Assembly: GCA_035356615.1 (NCBI GenBank)
Contig: DAOQSN010000032.1
Coordinates: forward strand, 1 to 64,000
Reading direction: 5' to 3'
DNA from: JAKQDH01 sp029558835
Lineage (GTDB): Bacteria; Planctomycetota; Phycisphaerae; UBA1845
DNA length: 64,000 bases
Position numbers and translations under genes: made by a program. Positions 17,207 through 25,824 of this stretch are shown here, piece after piece (within the stretch, counting starts at the first letter, position 1; the number at the start of each line of letters is the position of its first letter). The notes below the pieces were generated by a model that searched no databases, was not told the origin of the DNA, and saw only the letters and a list, made by a program, of their open reading frames with translations.

Positions 17207-17455
17207 AGCGAATGAAGAAGGGCGACGCCATCCGCATCCGAGCCCGAGCGGAAGCGAGGAGGCGCTCAGGCGCAACGACGTCGCGCGTTGCGCTTCTGTC
17301 CGCAGATTGCGCACCGCCACAATTGTACGTCGCACACCGTCCGGACAGACCGGCCGCCGATCGGCGGCGGCTGAGCCCGGATCACTCACAACGACGCTTC
17401 AGCATGCGGCGCATCCAGGTAGCTCCACACAACACGGAAACCGACGGCGTGGCCA

Positions 17456-17550
17456 GGGTGGCATGGCCACGCGTAGCGCCGCCATGCCTTCCCTTCGACA
17501 GGCGGCTGCTGCAACGCCATGCCGGCGCCTTCGGCTTGGGCACGATACCC
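17456..17550 (+). repeat. Family A interspersed element, copy A3
   Basis: Opens GGGTGGCATGGCCACGCGTA and contains GCCGGCGCCTTCGGCTTGGG near its 3' end, inverted relative to copy A8 at 58854. Confidence 0.8.
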
Positions 17551-17693
17551 TGCCGGCTTCCCAACGCATGGCCCTGCTTCGTCTGCCGGGGGGCTCGTGG
17601 TAGAGCCCAACGCGTGCCGCTGCCATCTGCGTAATCTGCGCAATCTGTGGACAGGAGTGCGCACCCCAGGCAACGCCCGTCGGTTCCGCTCGC

Positions 17694-18458
17694 TTACGGC
17701 TTGCCGAAGTTGGTCATGTCCTTCACCTCCACCCCCGGTGGAGCCTCGAAGACGAAGCGCTTCGGGTCAATCTCGGCATCGACCTTGATGTCCGTTACCG
17801 TCATCGTCCGGGCCGTCTCGCCTTCACCGCCGTAGACGACTTCCTTGACCTGGATGCCGTCGTGACGGAAGTAGTAGACGATGCGCGCGAAACGGTGGGC
17901 CTCCTCCGGCTTGGGCTTTACCTCGATGACCCACACCGGCTGACCGTCCACGGTCTCCTCGGGCAGCAGCTTCAGGTCGGACTTGGGAATCACCGACGCG
18001 AACAGGGTGCGCGGGTCGGGCGAGCGCTCGGGGCGCAGCCGTCCCTTGCCCGCCGACACCTCGCCGTTGCTGTCCGTCAGGGTGTAGGTGTTGGTGCCGT
18101 CGATGATCATGAGCGTCTTCTGTGCGATCACCTGCGGCTCTTCCGCCGGGCTTTCTCCCTCGTGCGGCATCTGGTCCGGCTTGCCCACCCGCATGGTGCT
18201 TGCCATTTCCAGCCGATACAGGAGCTTGCCGTCCCGGCGGAGTACCTCGTAGGTTCCTTGATTCTCGGAATGGGTGGCCAGCGGGCCCGAACCCGTCCGG
18301 CTGACCGAGTGAATCTTGCCGCTGATCGAGGTGTGCTTCTCCCAGGCCTCGATGATCTTGTTCGTCACGTCGGTCACCTCATCCGCCACCGCCGGAACCG
18401 CCGTGACGCCGACGACCAGCATGGCCGCCGCGACTGCCATGTTTCGCACTTTCATCAT
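17694..18458 (-). CDS. LolA-like periplasmic protein (outer-membrane lipoprotein-sorting fold)
   Basis: 254 aa, start ATG 18458 (a second ATG is the next codon) with AGGGAG upstream. It has a clear Sec signal peptide (MKVRNMAVAAAMLVVGVTAVPAVA). The mature part begins with helices (VTDVTNKIIEAWEKHTSISG) followed by alternating beta strands (YEVLRRDGKLLYRLEM; TLMIIDGTNTYTLTDSNG; VWVIEVKPKPEEAHRFARIV; IQVKEVVYGGEGETARTMTV; RFVFEAPPGVEVKDMT). This resembles LolA/LolB or DUF2092-type half-barrels that hold lipid. The terminal PPGVEV pattern is typical of the group. It is a single gene; ligand and partner are unknown. Confidence 0.75.
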   Translation of the reverse strand: MMKVRNMAVAAAMLVVGVTAVPAVADEVTDVTNKIIEAWEKHTSISGKIHSVSRTGSGPLATHSENQGTYEVLRRDGKLLYRLEMASTMRVGKPDQMPHEGESPAEEPQVIAQKTLMIIDGTNTYTLTDSNGEVSAGKGRLRPERSPDPRTLFASVIPKSDLKLLPEETVDGQPVWVIEVKPKPEEAHRFARIVYYFRHDGIQVKEVVYGGEGETARTMTVTDIKVDAEIDPKRFVFEAPPGVEVKDMTNFGKP

Positions 18459-18653
18459 GTTTCACTCCCTTGCGTAGCGGAGAACCCGCGTGCTGCCCGG
18501 TAACCCATGTTCCCGTTGCGCAACTCCCTATCATGCTCATCAGCACCGGCCGGGGTCAACAGCGCCGGCCCTGGTTACATGCCTGTTACAGCCCTGCCAG
18601 CTAAGTCACCTCCGATGATGCCGCCGTTCCGGAGGGAACGGACCGGCGGAGCC

Positions 18654-18758
18654 GGGTGGCATGGCCAAGCGCAGCGCCGCCATGTCGCCGGTGGTGATGG
18701 CACATCGCGTGGGAGCGCATGCTGGCGCCCGCCTGCCGCGGGCTTGGGCATGCCACCC
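18654..18758 (+). repeat. Family A interspersed element, copy A4
   Basis: The clearest copy: GGGTGGCATGGCCAAGC at the left end and GCTTGGGCATGCCACCC at the right end, 105 bp in total. The gene-free interval 18459-18844 contains only this element as a recognised feature. Confidence 0.88.
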
Positions 18759-18844
18759 GTTTCGGGGCCGTGCCTGGTACCGTCCAGGCTTCGCACCTGC
18801 GCGGTTCCGCTCGGGCGACGCCGCGGTCCGCATCGCCCGCCCGG

Positions 18845-19942
18845 CTATCCCCGTGACGCCGGGGCACGCGGCTCCATCCCGAGACCCGGTGCCTGCCAGA
18901 CGGTCATCCGCGGACCCTCGTAGCGATAACCGCCGACCAGCGGGTCCTCCGCCAGCAGCAGCGGGGTATCCAGGTCGAGCGCGTACAGATCACCCCACCC
19001 CAACGCGATCGCCAGCGAACAGCCCATCGCCAGCCGCGTCTCCACCATGCCGCCGATGGTGAGCTTCAGCCCGGCCGTTCGCGCCATCGTGGCGATGTCC
19101 AGCGTCTCCAGCAGGCCGGACTTCGTGATCTTCAGATTGATGACGTCGGCCGCGCTGGCCTCGATGACGCGCCGGGCGTCGGCCACGGTGGCTACCGCCT
19201 CATCCGCGGAGATCAATATCGTCGAGCGTGCCCGCACCGACGCTAGCCCCTGGATGTCGTTCTTCGCCACCGGCTGCTCGAACAGCAGGACGCGTTCGCC
19301 GAGCCGGTGCAACTTGTGCAGGACCGCGACGGCCTCGTCCGGGGTGAACCCCTGATTCGCATCAAGCAGAAACCGAACCTCAGGGCAGGCCTCCGCGATG
19401 CGCAGCACGCGCTCGACGTCGGCCTCGATCTGCGCGCCGATCTTCAGCTTGAACGCGCGAAAGCCCCGGCCATACCACTGCCGCGCCAGCTCGAGCGCCC
19501 GCGGCAGCGGCAGGATCGGAATCGTGACATCGGTTTCGAGCGGACCGCTCGCACCCCCGCCCCACCAGGCCCACATTGGGATGCCCGCCGCCCGGCACAA
19601 CGCATCGAGCAGCGCGGTCTCCAGCCCACAGCGTGCCGCCGGCTCGCCCGGTCGCTCCTCTTGCATCTGCCGGCTCACTGCACGATAGCGGGCGGCCGAC
19701 TTGCCCAGCAGCCGCTCGGCCAGTTCGCGGCACGCCCGCTCGCTCGCGGCCCGATGCTCACCCGTGAGGGCGGTAAACGGCGCGACTTCCCCATAGCCCG
19801 TCGCACCGCCGGCCAGTCGCACGCGTACGAAGAGGTTCTGCGCCGCGTGCATCGTACCCTGCGCGATCACGAATGCGTCTCGCAACGGTACATCGACCGG
19901 CCAGACGTCAATCCCCGCAATGATGAGGTCGGTCTCGTTCAG
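18845..19942 (-). CDS. Enolase-superfamily dipeptide epimerase-like enzyme (MLE/mandelate racemase group)
   Basis: About 365 aa. The barrel shows the KxK acid/base motif (FKLKIG), metal ligands in FLLDANQGF, LLFEQPV and ISADEAV, and the second Lys in LKITKSG. This set is diagnostic of the muconate lactonizing subgroup and similar to L-Ala-D/L-Glu epimerases of peptidoglycan recycling. The conserved first strand (IAGIDVWPVDVPLRDAFVIA) extends upstream of the first canonical start, a TTG at 19885. The only plausible start before it is CTG at 19942, with GGAG 7 nt upstream; a stop codon follows two codons further upstream. The coordinates use this CTG. The enzyme assignment is firm; the start and exact substrate are not. 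Confidence 0.85.
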   Translation of the reverse strand: MNETDLIIAGIDVWPVDVPLRDAFVIAQGTMHAAQNLFVRVRLAGGATGYGEVAPFTALTGEHRAASERACRELAERLLGKSAARYRAVSRQMQEERPGEPAARCGLETALLDALCRAAGIPMWAWWGGGASGPLETDVTIPILPLPRALELARQWYGRGFRAFKLKIGAQIEADVERVLRIAEACPEVRFLLDANQGFTPDEAVAVLHKLHRLGERVLLFEQPVAKNDIQGLASVRARSTILISADEAVATVADARRVIEASAADVINLKITKSGLLETLDIATMARTAGLKLTIGGMVETRLAMGCSLAIALGWGDLYALDLDTPLLLAEDPLVGGYRYEGPRMTVWQAPGLGMEPRAPASRG

Positions 19943-20018
19943 TGGTCAGCTCCACACTCGGGGGCGTGGTCTCGATTGCACAACCGCCGCACGCGTTGGG
20001 GACGTGCGGCGCCAAGAG

Positions 20019-20154
20019 TGCCATGCTTTCCCGTGACAGCGCGGGTGCTTGGCGTGGGTGCCATGCCCTCAGCCACCGCAGGTGGGGGTGGGCATGCCGT
20101 CGGCCGCCAGAGCACGCCGACCCGCGACTGCTGGCGCGCGAAAGCATGGCACCG
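20019..20154 (+). repeat. Family A-related nested palindrome, copy A5
   Basis: Outer inverted repeats GTGCCATGCTTTC and GAAAGCATGGCAC flank a core with GCGTGGGTGCCATGCCCTCA. The core recurs in A6 at about 24604. The interval between the epimerase gene and ilvC (19943-20407) holds this and a half copy of family B at 20209-20244; no gene is seen. Confidence 0.75.
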
Positions 20155-20208
20155 GGCAGTCACGAGTAAGCATCCCCGTGTCCTCCCGACGCGTCTTCGC
20201 CCGCCCGA

Positions 20209-20244
20209 CCCTCACCCCTGCCCCTCTCCCTCGAAGGGAGAGGC
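20209..20244 (+). repeat. Family B half element, copy B1
   Basis: CCCTCACCCCTGCCCCTCTC followed by a hairpin closing GGGAGAGG. It matches the right half of the full elements at 38725 and 40714. Confidence 0.8.
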
Positions 20245-20407
20245 GTCACATACTGCATGCCCACGGCCGCCGCGCCTCGTGCGCTGGCGGACGGAGGGAC
20301 GCAGCATTATCATCGGTTCGGCAGCCAAGGCAATTGACCTGAGGCCCGGCCGCGAGGCACATGATCCGTCTGCCGCCCGGCGATTCGGCGCGCGGGAGAA
20401 CCACGCC

Positions 20408-21403
20408 ATGACGATGAAGATGTACCGCCAGGATGATGCCGACGTGACGTGGCTTCACGCTGCGCCCGTGGCCATTGTCGGCTACGGTAACCAGGGCCGT
20501 GCCCACGCACTGAATCTGCGTGACGCCGGGGTGCAAGTGCTCATCGGACAGCGCCCGGGACGCAGCTTCGACCGGGCGGTGGCGGACGGCTTCGCGCCTT
20601 GGCCCGTACGCGAGGCGGTCTCCGCGGCCGGGCTGACGATGCTCACGCTTCCCGACGAATCAGCCGCCGACGTCTACGCGGCCGACGTCGGGTCTGCCCT
20701 GCACCCGGGCACGACGCTCGGGTTCGTCCACGGGTTCAACATTCGCTTCGGTTTCATTCAGCCGCCCGCGGATGTGAACGTCGTCATGATCGCACCCAAA
20801 GGCCCCGGCACGCTCCTGCGGCAACTCTTCGTGGAAGGCAAGGGGCTGCCGGCCCTGCTGGCCGTGCATCACGATGCCACCGGCACCGCGCGGCAGATCG
20901 CCCTTGCCTGGGCGGCCGGCATCGGCGCCACCCGCGCCGCCGTCGTCGAAACCACCTTCGCCGAGGAGACCGAAACGGACTTGTTCGGTGAGCAGGTCGT
21001 TCTGTGCGGCGGGGTCAGCGCGCTCACCAAAGCGGCGTTCGAGACGTTGGTGGAGGCCGGCTACACGCCCGAACTTGCGTATCTGGAGTGCGTGCATGAG
21101 CTCAAGCAGATCGTCGATCTGCTGTACAGCGAAGGTCTCAGCGCGATGCGGCGCCGCGTGTCGAACACGGCCGAGTACGGCGACCTGACCCGTGGCCCGC
21201 GCCTCGTTTCCGAGCAGACCCGCCGCGAGATGCGACGCATCCTCGAAGAAATCCGCTCCGGTGAGTTCGCTCGGGAGTGGATCGCAGAGTACCGCAGCGG
21301 CGCCAAGAGATTCCAGGCGCTTTACGAAGCTGATGCACACTCCGCCTACGAGCGTGCCGCAACGGCCGTCCGCGCCCTCATGCCGTGGCTGAGGGGAGAA
21401 TAG
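20408..21403 (+). CDS. ilvC: Ketol-acid reductoisomerase, class I (short form)
   Basis: 331 aa from ATG 20408; the frame is open far upstream but only this start begins the conserved domain. It converts 2-acetolactate to 2,3-dihydroxy-isovalerate (valine and leucine branch) and the 2-aceto-2-hydroxybutyrate equivalent (isoleucine), using NAD(P)H and Mg. Visible motifs: the Rossmann loop VGYGNQGRAHALNLRDAG, the specificity loop QRPGRSFDRA, KGPGTLLR, and the metal-binding helices FAEETETDLFGEQ and ELAYLECVHELKQIVDL. The length is right for class I. No other ilv or leu gene is nearby. The stop codon overlaps the first bases of repeat D2. Confidence 0.96.
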   Translation: MTMKMYRQDDADVTWLHAAPVAIVGYGNQGRAHALNLRDAGVQVLIGQRPGRSFDRAVADGFAPWPVREAVSAAGLTMLTLPDESAADVYAADVGSALHPGTTLGFVHGFNIRFGFIQPPADVNVVMIAPKGPGTLLRQLFVEGKGLPALLAVHHDATGTARQIALAWAAGIGATRAAVVETTFAEETETDLFGEQVVLCGGVSALTKAAFETLVEAGYTPELAYLECVHELKQIVDLLYSEGLSAMRRRVSNTAEYGDLTRGPRLVSEQTRREMRRILEEIRSGEFAREWIAEYRSGAKRFQALYEADAHSAYERAATAVRALMPWLRGE

Positions 21404-21478
21404 CGAAGTGCGAAGAGCGACAGCGGAAGGCAAGAGGCAAGAGGGAGGCGTAGGGCGGGTTCTGCCCGCCGCGGGAGC
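21402..21478 (+). repeat. 77-bp near-identical repeat, copy D2
   Basis: Second copy of the repeat at 17130. It begins within the ilvC stop codon (TAG, 21401-21403), so it sits directly against the reading frame. Confidence 0.85.
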
Positions 21479-21680
21479 AGCGAGTGGCGAGTGAAGGACG
21501 GGTCCTGCTGGCATCCGAGCCGGCGCGCGACCGACCTCCCCCGACCGTTCCCTGCCCTACTCGGCGGGACGCAGCCTGCCGGCCCACCGGCCGGTCCCAT
21601 CCCGTGGGCGTTGGTGACCGTGGGAATCTCCTCGGTTGCCTGTTGCTTCCGGCCGCCCTGTCGTTAAGTATACCGCCCTC

Positions 21681-22433
21681 ATGGAGACGCCGCTGCAGAC
21701 GCCCCCGTCGAACTCATTCCCTGCGAGTGGGGAGTCACCCGCCCTTTGCACGGCCGGCAACGGACTGGTCGCCGGAAGTCTGTGTCAGGCCATCGCGTGG
21801 GGGACGGTCGTGATCGCGTTGATCCTTGTCGCGCTGCCGTTCGATCAAGCGCTCACGAGCTGGGTGTGCCAGGTGGCTCCCGCCGGGACGATCCAGCACC
21901 GGGTGCTGAAGCTGGCTTACAATCCCTTTCGCTGGTGGACGTTTGTGGCGTTCGGAGCCGTTCTGCTGGCCCGGGCATCCTGGCGGCAGTGGTTCATCGG
22001 TTTCCTGGTGACGGTCCTTACCACGGTGGGGGTGCTGCACCTGGTGAAGTATGTCGTCGGGCGGGCGCGACCCGAGCTGTCTGTGGGGGCGTACGCCTTT
22101 CACCCCTTCGGTGATCCGCGGCTGGGCTTCGATGCGTTTCCCTCGGGGCATGCCACGATGGCCTTCCTGTTGGTAGCGTTGCTCGGTATGTACGCGCGGT
22201 GGACACGCTGGCTGCTGGCTCCCGTGGCCGTGCTGGCTTGTCTGGCACGCATTGCGCAGGAACGTCACTTCGTGTCCGACGTGGTGGGCGGCGCGGGTCT
22301 GGCGTTGCTTACGGTGTGGCTGACACGCCGACACCTCGGCTCCCGCTACTTCCCGCCGGGCGGTACTTCCGGCGGTGCGGCAAGGCGGTCCGGCCCGATG
22401 ATCAACAGCGTCTGCATCCGTCCTTTGGAGTAG
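21681..22433 (+). CDS. PAP2-superfamily membrane phosphatase
   Basis: 250 aa from ATG 21681. About five or six membrane helices. The three phosphatase motifs are present in order: KYVVGRARPE (KX6RP), FPSGHATM (PSGH), and ARIAQERHFVSDVVGG (RX5-6HX3D-like). PAP2 enzymes dephosphorylate lipid phosphates such as undecaprenyl diphosphate or phosphatidic acid, usually on the periplasmic face. The last 88 bp overlap the 3' end of the convergent ArnT-like gene; the C-terminal about 30 residues after YFPPGG are therefore constrained by both frames. An undecaprenyl diphosphatase or lipid-modifying role would fit the neighbouring ArnT-like transferase. Confidence 0.9.
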   Translation: METPLQTPPSNSFPASGESPALCTAGNGLVAGSLCQAIAWGTVVIALILVALPFDQALTSWVCQVAPAGTIQHRVLKLAYNPFRWWTFVAFGAVLLARASWRQWFIGFLVTVLTTVGVLHLVKYVVGRARPELSVGAYAFHPFGDPRLGFDAFPSGHATMAFLLVALLGMYARWTRWLLAPVAVLACLARIAQERHFVSDVVGGAGLALLTVWLTRRHLGSRYFPPGGTSGGAARRSGPMINSVCIRPLE

Positions 22434-24511
22434 TTGAAACCCCGAACGGACGCGCGTCGAACCACCAGCGGCAGCGACAGGTCGTCGCGCTCGACCACAA
22501 CCGCCAAGCCATCGGCATGCGCCGCCAGCCAGTCAGGCAGTTCCCGGAGCCGCAACCGTTCGAGGCGACCTTCCGTCAGGAACACGAGGCTGTCTTCCTG
22601 ATACTCCGCGGCCGCCAGAGGTCGGACGCCTTCCGGGTCGAGCATTCGCAGCACGGCCACCACGCGCGAGCTCAGCCACAAGTGCTGCAAGTTGGGCAGC
22701 ACGAACTGCAACGTACCGCCAACCGACAGTGCGCCCAGCAGAACCGCCAACACCTGAGCCCGCACGAACCTCCGCCGGCGGACCGCACAGATGAGCATCA
22801 GCAGTAAACACGCGCATAGTGCCGCCCCGCTGCTCAGCCACTTGAACAGGCCGGGACGCACCTCGAGCACGCCGAGCCAGGCAAGCAGGATCGGCGCGGC
22901 GACGCCTACCACCGCGCTGAGCACCAGCCACCCATTCAGCGCTGCGCGCACCACCCCGATTCCGCGGGATCGGTCCGCGACCCCTCTCCCCCTCGCCGGG
23001 GCGGCAACCCCTCTCCCCCTCTGGGGGAGAGGGTAGGGCGAGGGGGTGCCCGGCGCCGCTCCGACGAGCGGTGTCCACACGCGTTCGCCCCCGCACAGCG
23101 CCCGCGCGCACAACAGCGCCAAGGCGGGAAACATCGGCAACGTGTAGTGCGGCAGCTTGGTGGCCACCAGTTCGAATATCACCCAGCCCGGCACCAGCCA
23201 CGCCAGCAAGTACAGCTCGGCCGCGTGACCCCCCGCACGCTGCTGCCAGCGCCGCCGGATCCGCCTCAGCCAACCCGATTCCCGGCCGGACCCCGTCTCC
23301 GCCGGCCCGGTCGCCGGCAGGCTTCGCCCCGGCCCCGCATCGGAGGCCGTCGGCTGCTGCCCGAACCGCAGTCCGCGCCGCACACCGCGCACCAGTCCCG
23401 GCACCAGCCCCAGCGACCCCGGCCAGAACAACAGCGGCAGCAGAACCAGGTAATACCCCGGCGGGGCCCAATGCCCCTCCTTGGCCGACGTGCTGCGTCC
23501 CCAGACTTCATCCAGCAGGATGCCGCCGTACTCCCTCCAGCCCACCTGCTCCCCAACCAACACGACCCACGGGGTAACGATCGCCAAGACCAAGACGACG
23601 CCGGCCACGAGGTGCAGTCGCCGCAGCCACGCCCACTCCCGGCTGACAACGCCCAGTGCCGACACCGTCAGCAGCGCAATTGCGGGCGCGACCGGTCCCT
23701 TGGTCATGATGCCGAGCCCGAGCCCCACCCACAGAAGCACTACCCACCCGGTCTGCTCAGACTGCGGGCCGCGTCGCCGCCGCCAAAGTTTCCACAACGC
23801 CCACTGCGCCAGACACGTCCAGGCCAGCAGCACCTGATCCGTGCGCGCCTGCCGCACGTCCACCACCACCACCAGACATGAGGCCAGCAGCAGTCCCGCC
23901 AGCCAGCCGCAGCCCCCGGCGAACATGCTGCACCCGATCCGCCAAGTGATGAGCACCGCCGCCAAGGCACCCAGAATTGAGGGAATGCGGTACGCCCAGA
24001 TGCCACCGTCGGGCAGCGCCTCAGCCGCACGCAGACTCTGGACAACCTCGGCCGGCGCCTGCGGAATACCGAATGGCGAATAGCGAATAGCGAATGAAGC
24101 CGCCTGTTCCGAATCGTCCCGGCGCACGTCGGAATGTGGGAGCGGCCCCGCAGGCCCGGACTGGGCGGCCGTCGGCACGGGAGCGCCCGCCCAGGCCGTC
24201 ACCTTTACCGACAGAGCCTGAAGCCAGTAGAGCAGCGGTGGCTTGTTGAGCCGCGGCCGGCCCTGGATCAACGGCACGATCCAGTCGCGCCAATTCGCGG
24301 CCACCACCATCTGCCGCGAAGCCTCCGCAAACCGCGACTCGTCGCGGTCAATCGGTGGCAACACGCACTGGCCGGGGAGAAACACCGCTAAGCTCACGCC
24401 CAGCAAAGCCACCCCCGCCGGCCAACCCTGACCGCGCTGCCTGCGCCGCCCCCCGTGTGCTGCTTCGCCGTTTGGTGCGCCCCCCGGGTTTGCTGACGTG
24501 TCCGCACGCAT
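22346..24511 (-). CDS. ArnT-like (GT83/PMT family) membrane glycosyltransferase
   Basis: 721 aa from ATG 24511; upstream in-frame sequence belongs to repeat A6 and is excluded. After a short basic N-terminus and one membrane helix comes the family motif PPIDRDESRFAEASRQMV, whose acidic residues bind metal and the polyprenyl-phosphate sugar donor. LIQGRPRLNKPPLLYWL follows, and about 11 more membrane helices. Such enzymes transfer aminoarabinose or other sugars to lipid A or related acceptors in the periplasm. At about residues 488-510 an insert reading PSPYPLPQRGRG corresponds to family B repeat B2, placed just before a membrane helix (RAALNGWLVLSAVVGVAAP). A short GCGAATAGCGAATA repeat tract is also in frame at about residues 140-150. 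Overlaps the PAP2 gene tail to tail. Confidence 0.9.
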   Translation of the reverse strand: MRADTSANPGGAPNGEAAHGGRRRQRGQGWPAGVALLGVSLAVFLPGQCVLPPIDRDESRFAEASRQMVVAANWRDWIVPLIQGRPRLNKPPLLYWLQALSVKVTAWAGAPVPTAAQSGPAGPLPHSDVRRDDSEQAASFAIRYSPFGIPQAPAEVVQSLRAAEALPDGGIWAYRIPSILGALAAVLITWRIGCSMFAGGCGWLAGLLLASCLVVVVDVRQARTDQVLLAWTCLAQWALWKLWRRRRGPQSEQTGWVVLLWVGLGLGIMTKGPVAPAIALLTVSALGVVSREWAWLRRLHLVAGVVLVLAIVTPWVVLVGEQVGWREYGGILLDEVWGRSTSAKEGHWAPPGYYLVLLPLLFWPGSLGLVPGLVRGVRRGLRFGQQPTASDAGPGRSLPATGPAETGSGRESGWLRRIRRRWQQRAGGHAAELYLLAWLVPGWVIFELVATKLPHYTLPMFPALALLCARALCGGERVWTPLVGAAPGTPSPYPLPQRGRGVAAPARGRGVADRSRGIGVVRAALNGWLVLSAVVGVAAPILLAWLGVLEVRPGLFKWLSSGAALCACLLLMLICAVRRRRFVRAQVLAVLLGALSVGGTLQFVLPNLQHLWLSSRVVAVLRMLDPEGVRPLAAAEYQEDSLVFLTEGRLERLRLRELPDWLAAHADGLAVVVERDDLSLPLVVRRASVRGFNYSKGRMQTLLIIGPDRLAAPPEVPPGGK
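22981..23047 (-). repeat. Family B element inside the ArnT-like gene, copy B2
   Basis: Two CCCCTCTCCC arms with a closing GGGGGAGAGGGTAGGGCGAG; a shortened element that adds about 22 codons in frame. Confidence 0.8.
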
Positions 24512-24591
24512 GATAGAGCAGGATTCTACCGGCCAGCGCTTTCGCGTCGCAAGCAAAGTGCCGCCCCGCGCTGTTCGCGAACGCCCCGCGT

Positions 24592-24694
24592 TGTGCATGT
24601 TTAGCGTGGGCGCCGTGCCCTCACCCGCCGCAGGCGGGGGTGGGCATGTGCGGCGGACGCAAGGCGCCCCCGCGGCCGCATACGCTAAACACGT
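24592..24694 (+). repeat. Family A-related nested palindrome, copy A6
   Basis: TGTTTAGCGT on the left is inverted as ACGCTAAACA on the right. The core GTGCCCTCACCCGCCGCAGG matches A5. It lies between the divergent ArnT-like and alcohol dehydrogenase genes. Confidence 0.7.
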
Positions 24695-24794
24695 ACTTCG
24701 CGTTCGCGCCCTGTCGGCCCCTGCCATAGGCGCGTCAGGTGGAAATCATCACGCCGACGCTCTACAGTGTTCGCAAACCCAGGAGGCTCGAGCC

Positions 24795-25802
24795 ATGAAA
24801 GTCGCGGTCATCACGAAAACGAAGGCGCCGGTAGTGTTCGAGGAACGGCCCCTCCCGAAGCCCGGGCCGGGGGAAATCCGGATCAAGGTGGCCGCCTGCG
24901 GCGTCTGCCACAGTGACCTGCATATCTGGGAAGGGCATTTCGACTTCGCCAAACTGCCGATCGTCCCCGGGCACGAGGTCGCAGGCGTCGTCGATCAGCT
25001 CGGACCCGGCGTCACCGAGTGGAAGGTTGGGGAACGCGTCGGTATGCCGTGGATTTACTCGACCTGTGGCCATTGCGACGCCTGCGTGGCCGGCGATGAC
25101 CCCGGCTGCGCCAGGCAGGAGGCCACCGGCGTCAGCAAGGACGGCGGCTACGCCCCGTACATGATCGCCCCGGCCGCTTTCGCCACACGCATCCCCGAGG
25201 CGCTCGACCTGGCCGAGGCGGCTCCGCTCTTCTGCGCCGGCTTGACGGTCTACGGCGCCCTGCGGGAGGCGGACATTCGCGGCGGCATGACCGTCGCGGT
25301 GCAGGGACTCGGCGGACTCGGGCAGCTCGGCGTGCAGTACGCCCGAGCCCTTGGGGCACGGGTGTTGGCCGTCACTCGCAGTGCCGACAAGACCGACCTT
25401 GCCCGGCGGCTCGGGGCGGCCGAGGTGATCGTCGCCCGCGACGGTCATCCCGGTGAGGCGCTTGCGCGGCGCGGCGGCGCCGACATCATCCTTACGACCG
25501 TGCACGTGACCAGCGCCATCACGCCGTTGCTCGCGGGTCTGGCGCCGCGTGGCAGCCTGGTGATGGTCGGGGCGGCCGGGGAGCCGCTGCCCGTCAACCC
25601 GCTGCAACTCATGGTCGGCAGGGCCCGCGTCCTCGGCTCGGTCGTGGGTAATCGCAAGCAGATGCGGGAGGTGCTCGATCTGGCCGTGCGCCACGACATC
25701 CGTCCGGTGATCGAGCGGCATCGCCTCGAAGATGTATCGCGCATCTTCGAGAAGCTGGGACGCGGCGAGCAGCCCGCGCGGGCAGTTCTGACGTTCGAGT
25801 AG
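24795..25802 (+). CDS. Zinc-dependent alcohol dehydrogenase (medium-chain, AdhP-like)
   Basis: 335 aa from ATG 24795 with AGGAGG 8 nt upstream; in-frame sequence before that is repeat DNA. Catalytic zinc ligands are in ACGVCHSDLH and the GHEVAG motif. The structural zinc lobe is CGHCDACVAGDDPGC. The nucleotide-binding motif is VQGLGGLGQLGVQYARALG, followed by VTRSADK at the end of strand 2, where the lack of Asp suggests NADPH or mixed use. It resembles AdhP and cinnamyl alcohol dehydrogenase relatives that interconvert primary alcohols and aldehydes. Single gene, divergent from the ArnT-like transferase. Confidence 0.92.
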   Translation: MKVAVITKTKAPVVFEERPLPKPGPGEIRIKVAACGVCHSDLHIWEGHFDFAKLPIVPGHEVAGVVDQLGPGVTEWKVGERVGMPWIYSTCGHCDACVAGDDPGCARQEATGVSKDGGYAPYMIAPAAFATRIPEALDLAEAAPLFCAGLTVYGALREADIRGGMTVAVQGLGGLGQLGVQYARALGARVLAVTRSADKTDLARRLGAAEVIVARDGHPGEALARRGGADIILTTVHVTSAITPLLAGLAPRGSLVMVGAAGEPLPVNPLQLMVGRARVLGSVVGNRKQMREVLDLAVRHDIRPVIERHRLEDVSRIFEKLGRGEQPARAVLTFE

Positions 25803-25824
25803 CACCCGCGCCGCCCACCGAACC

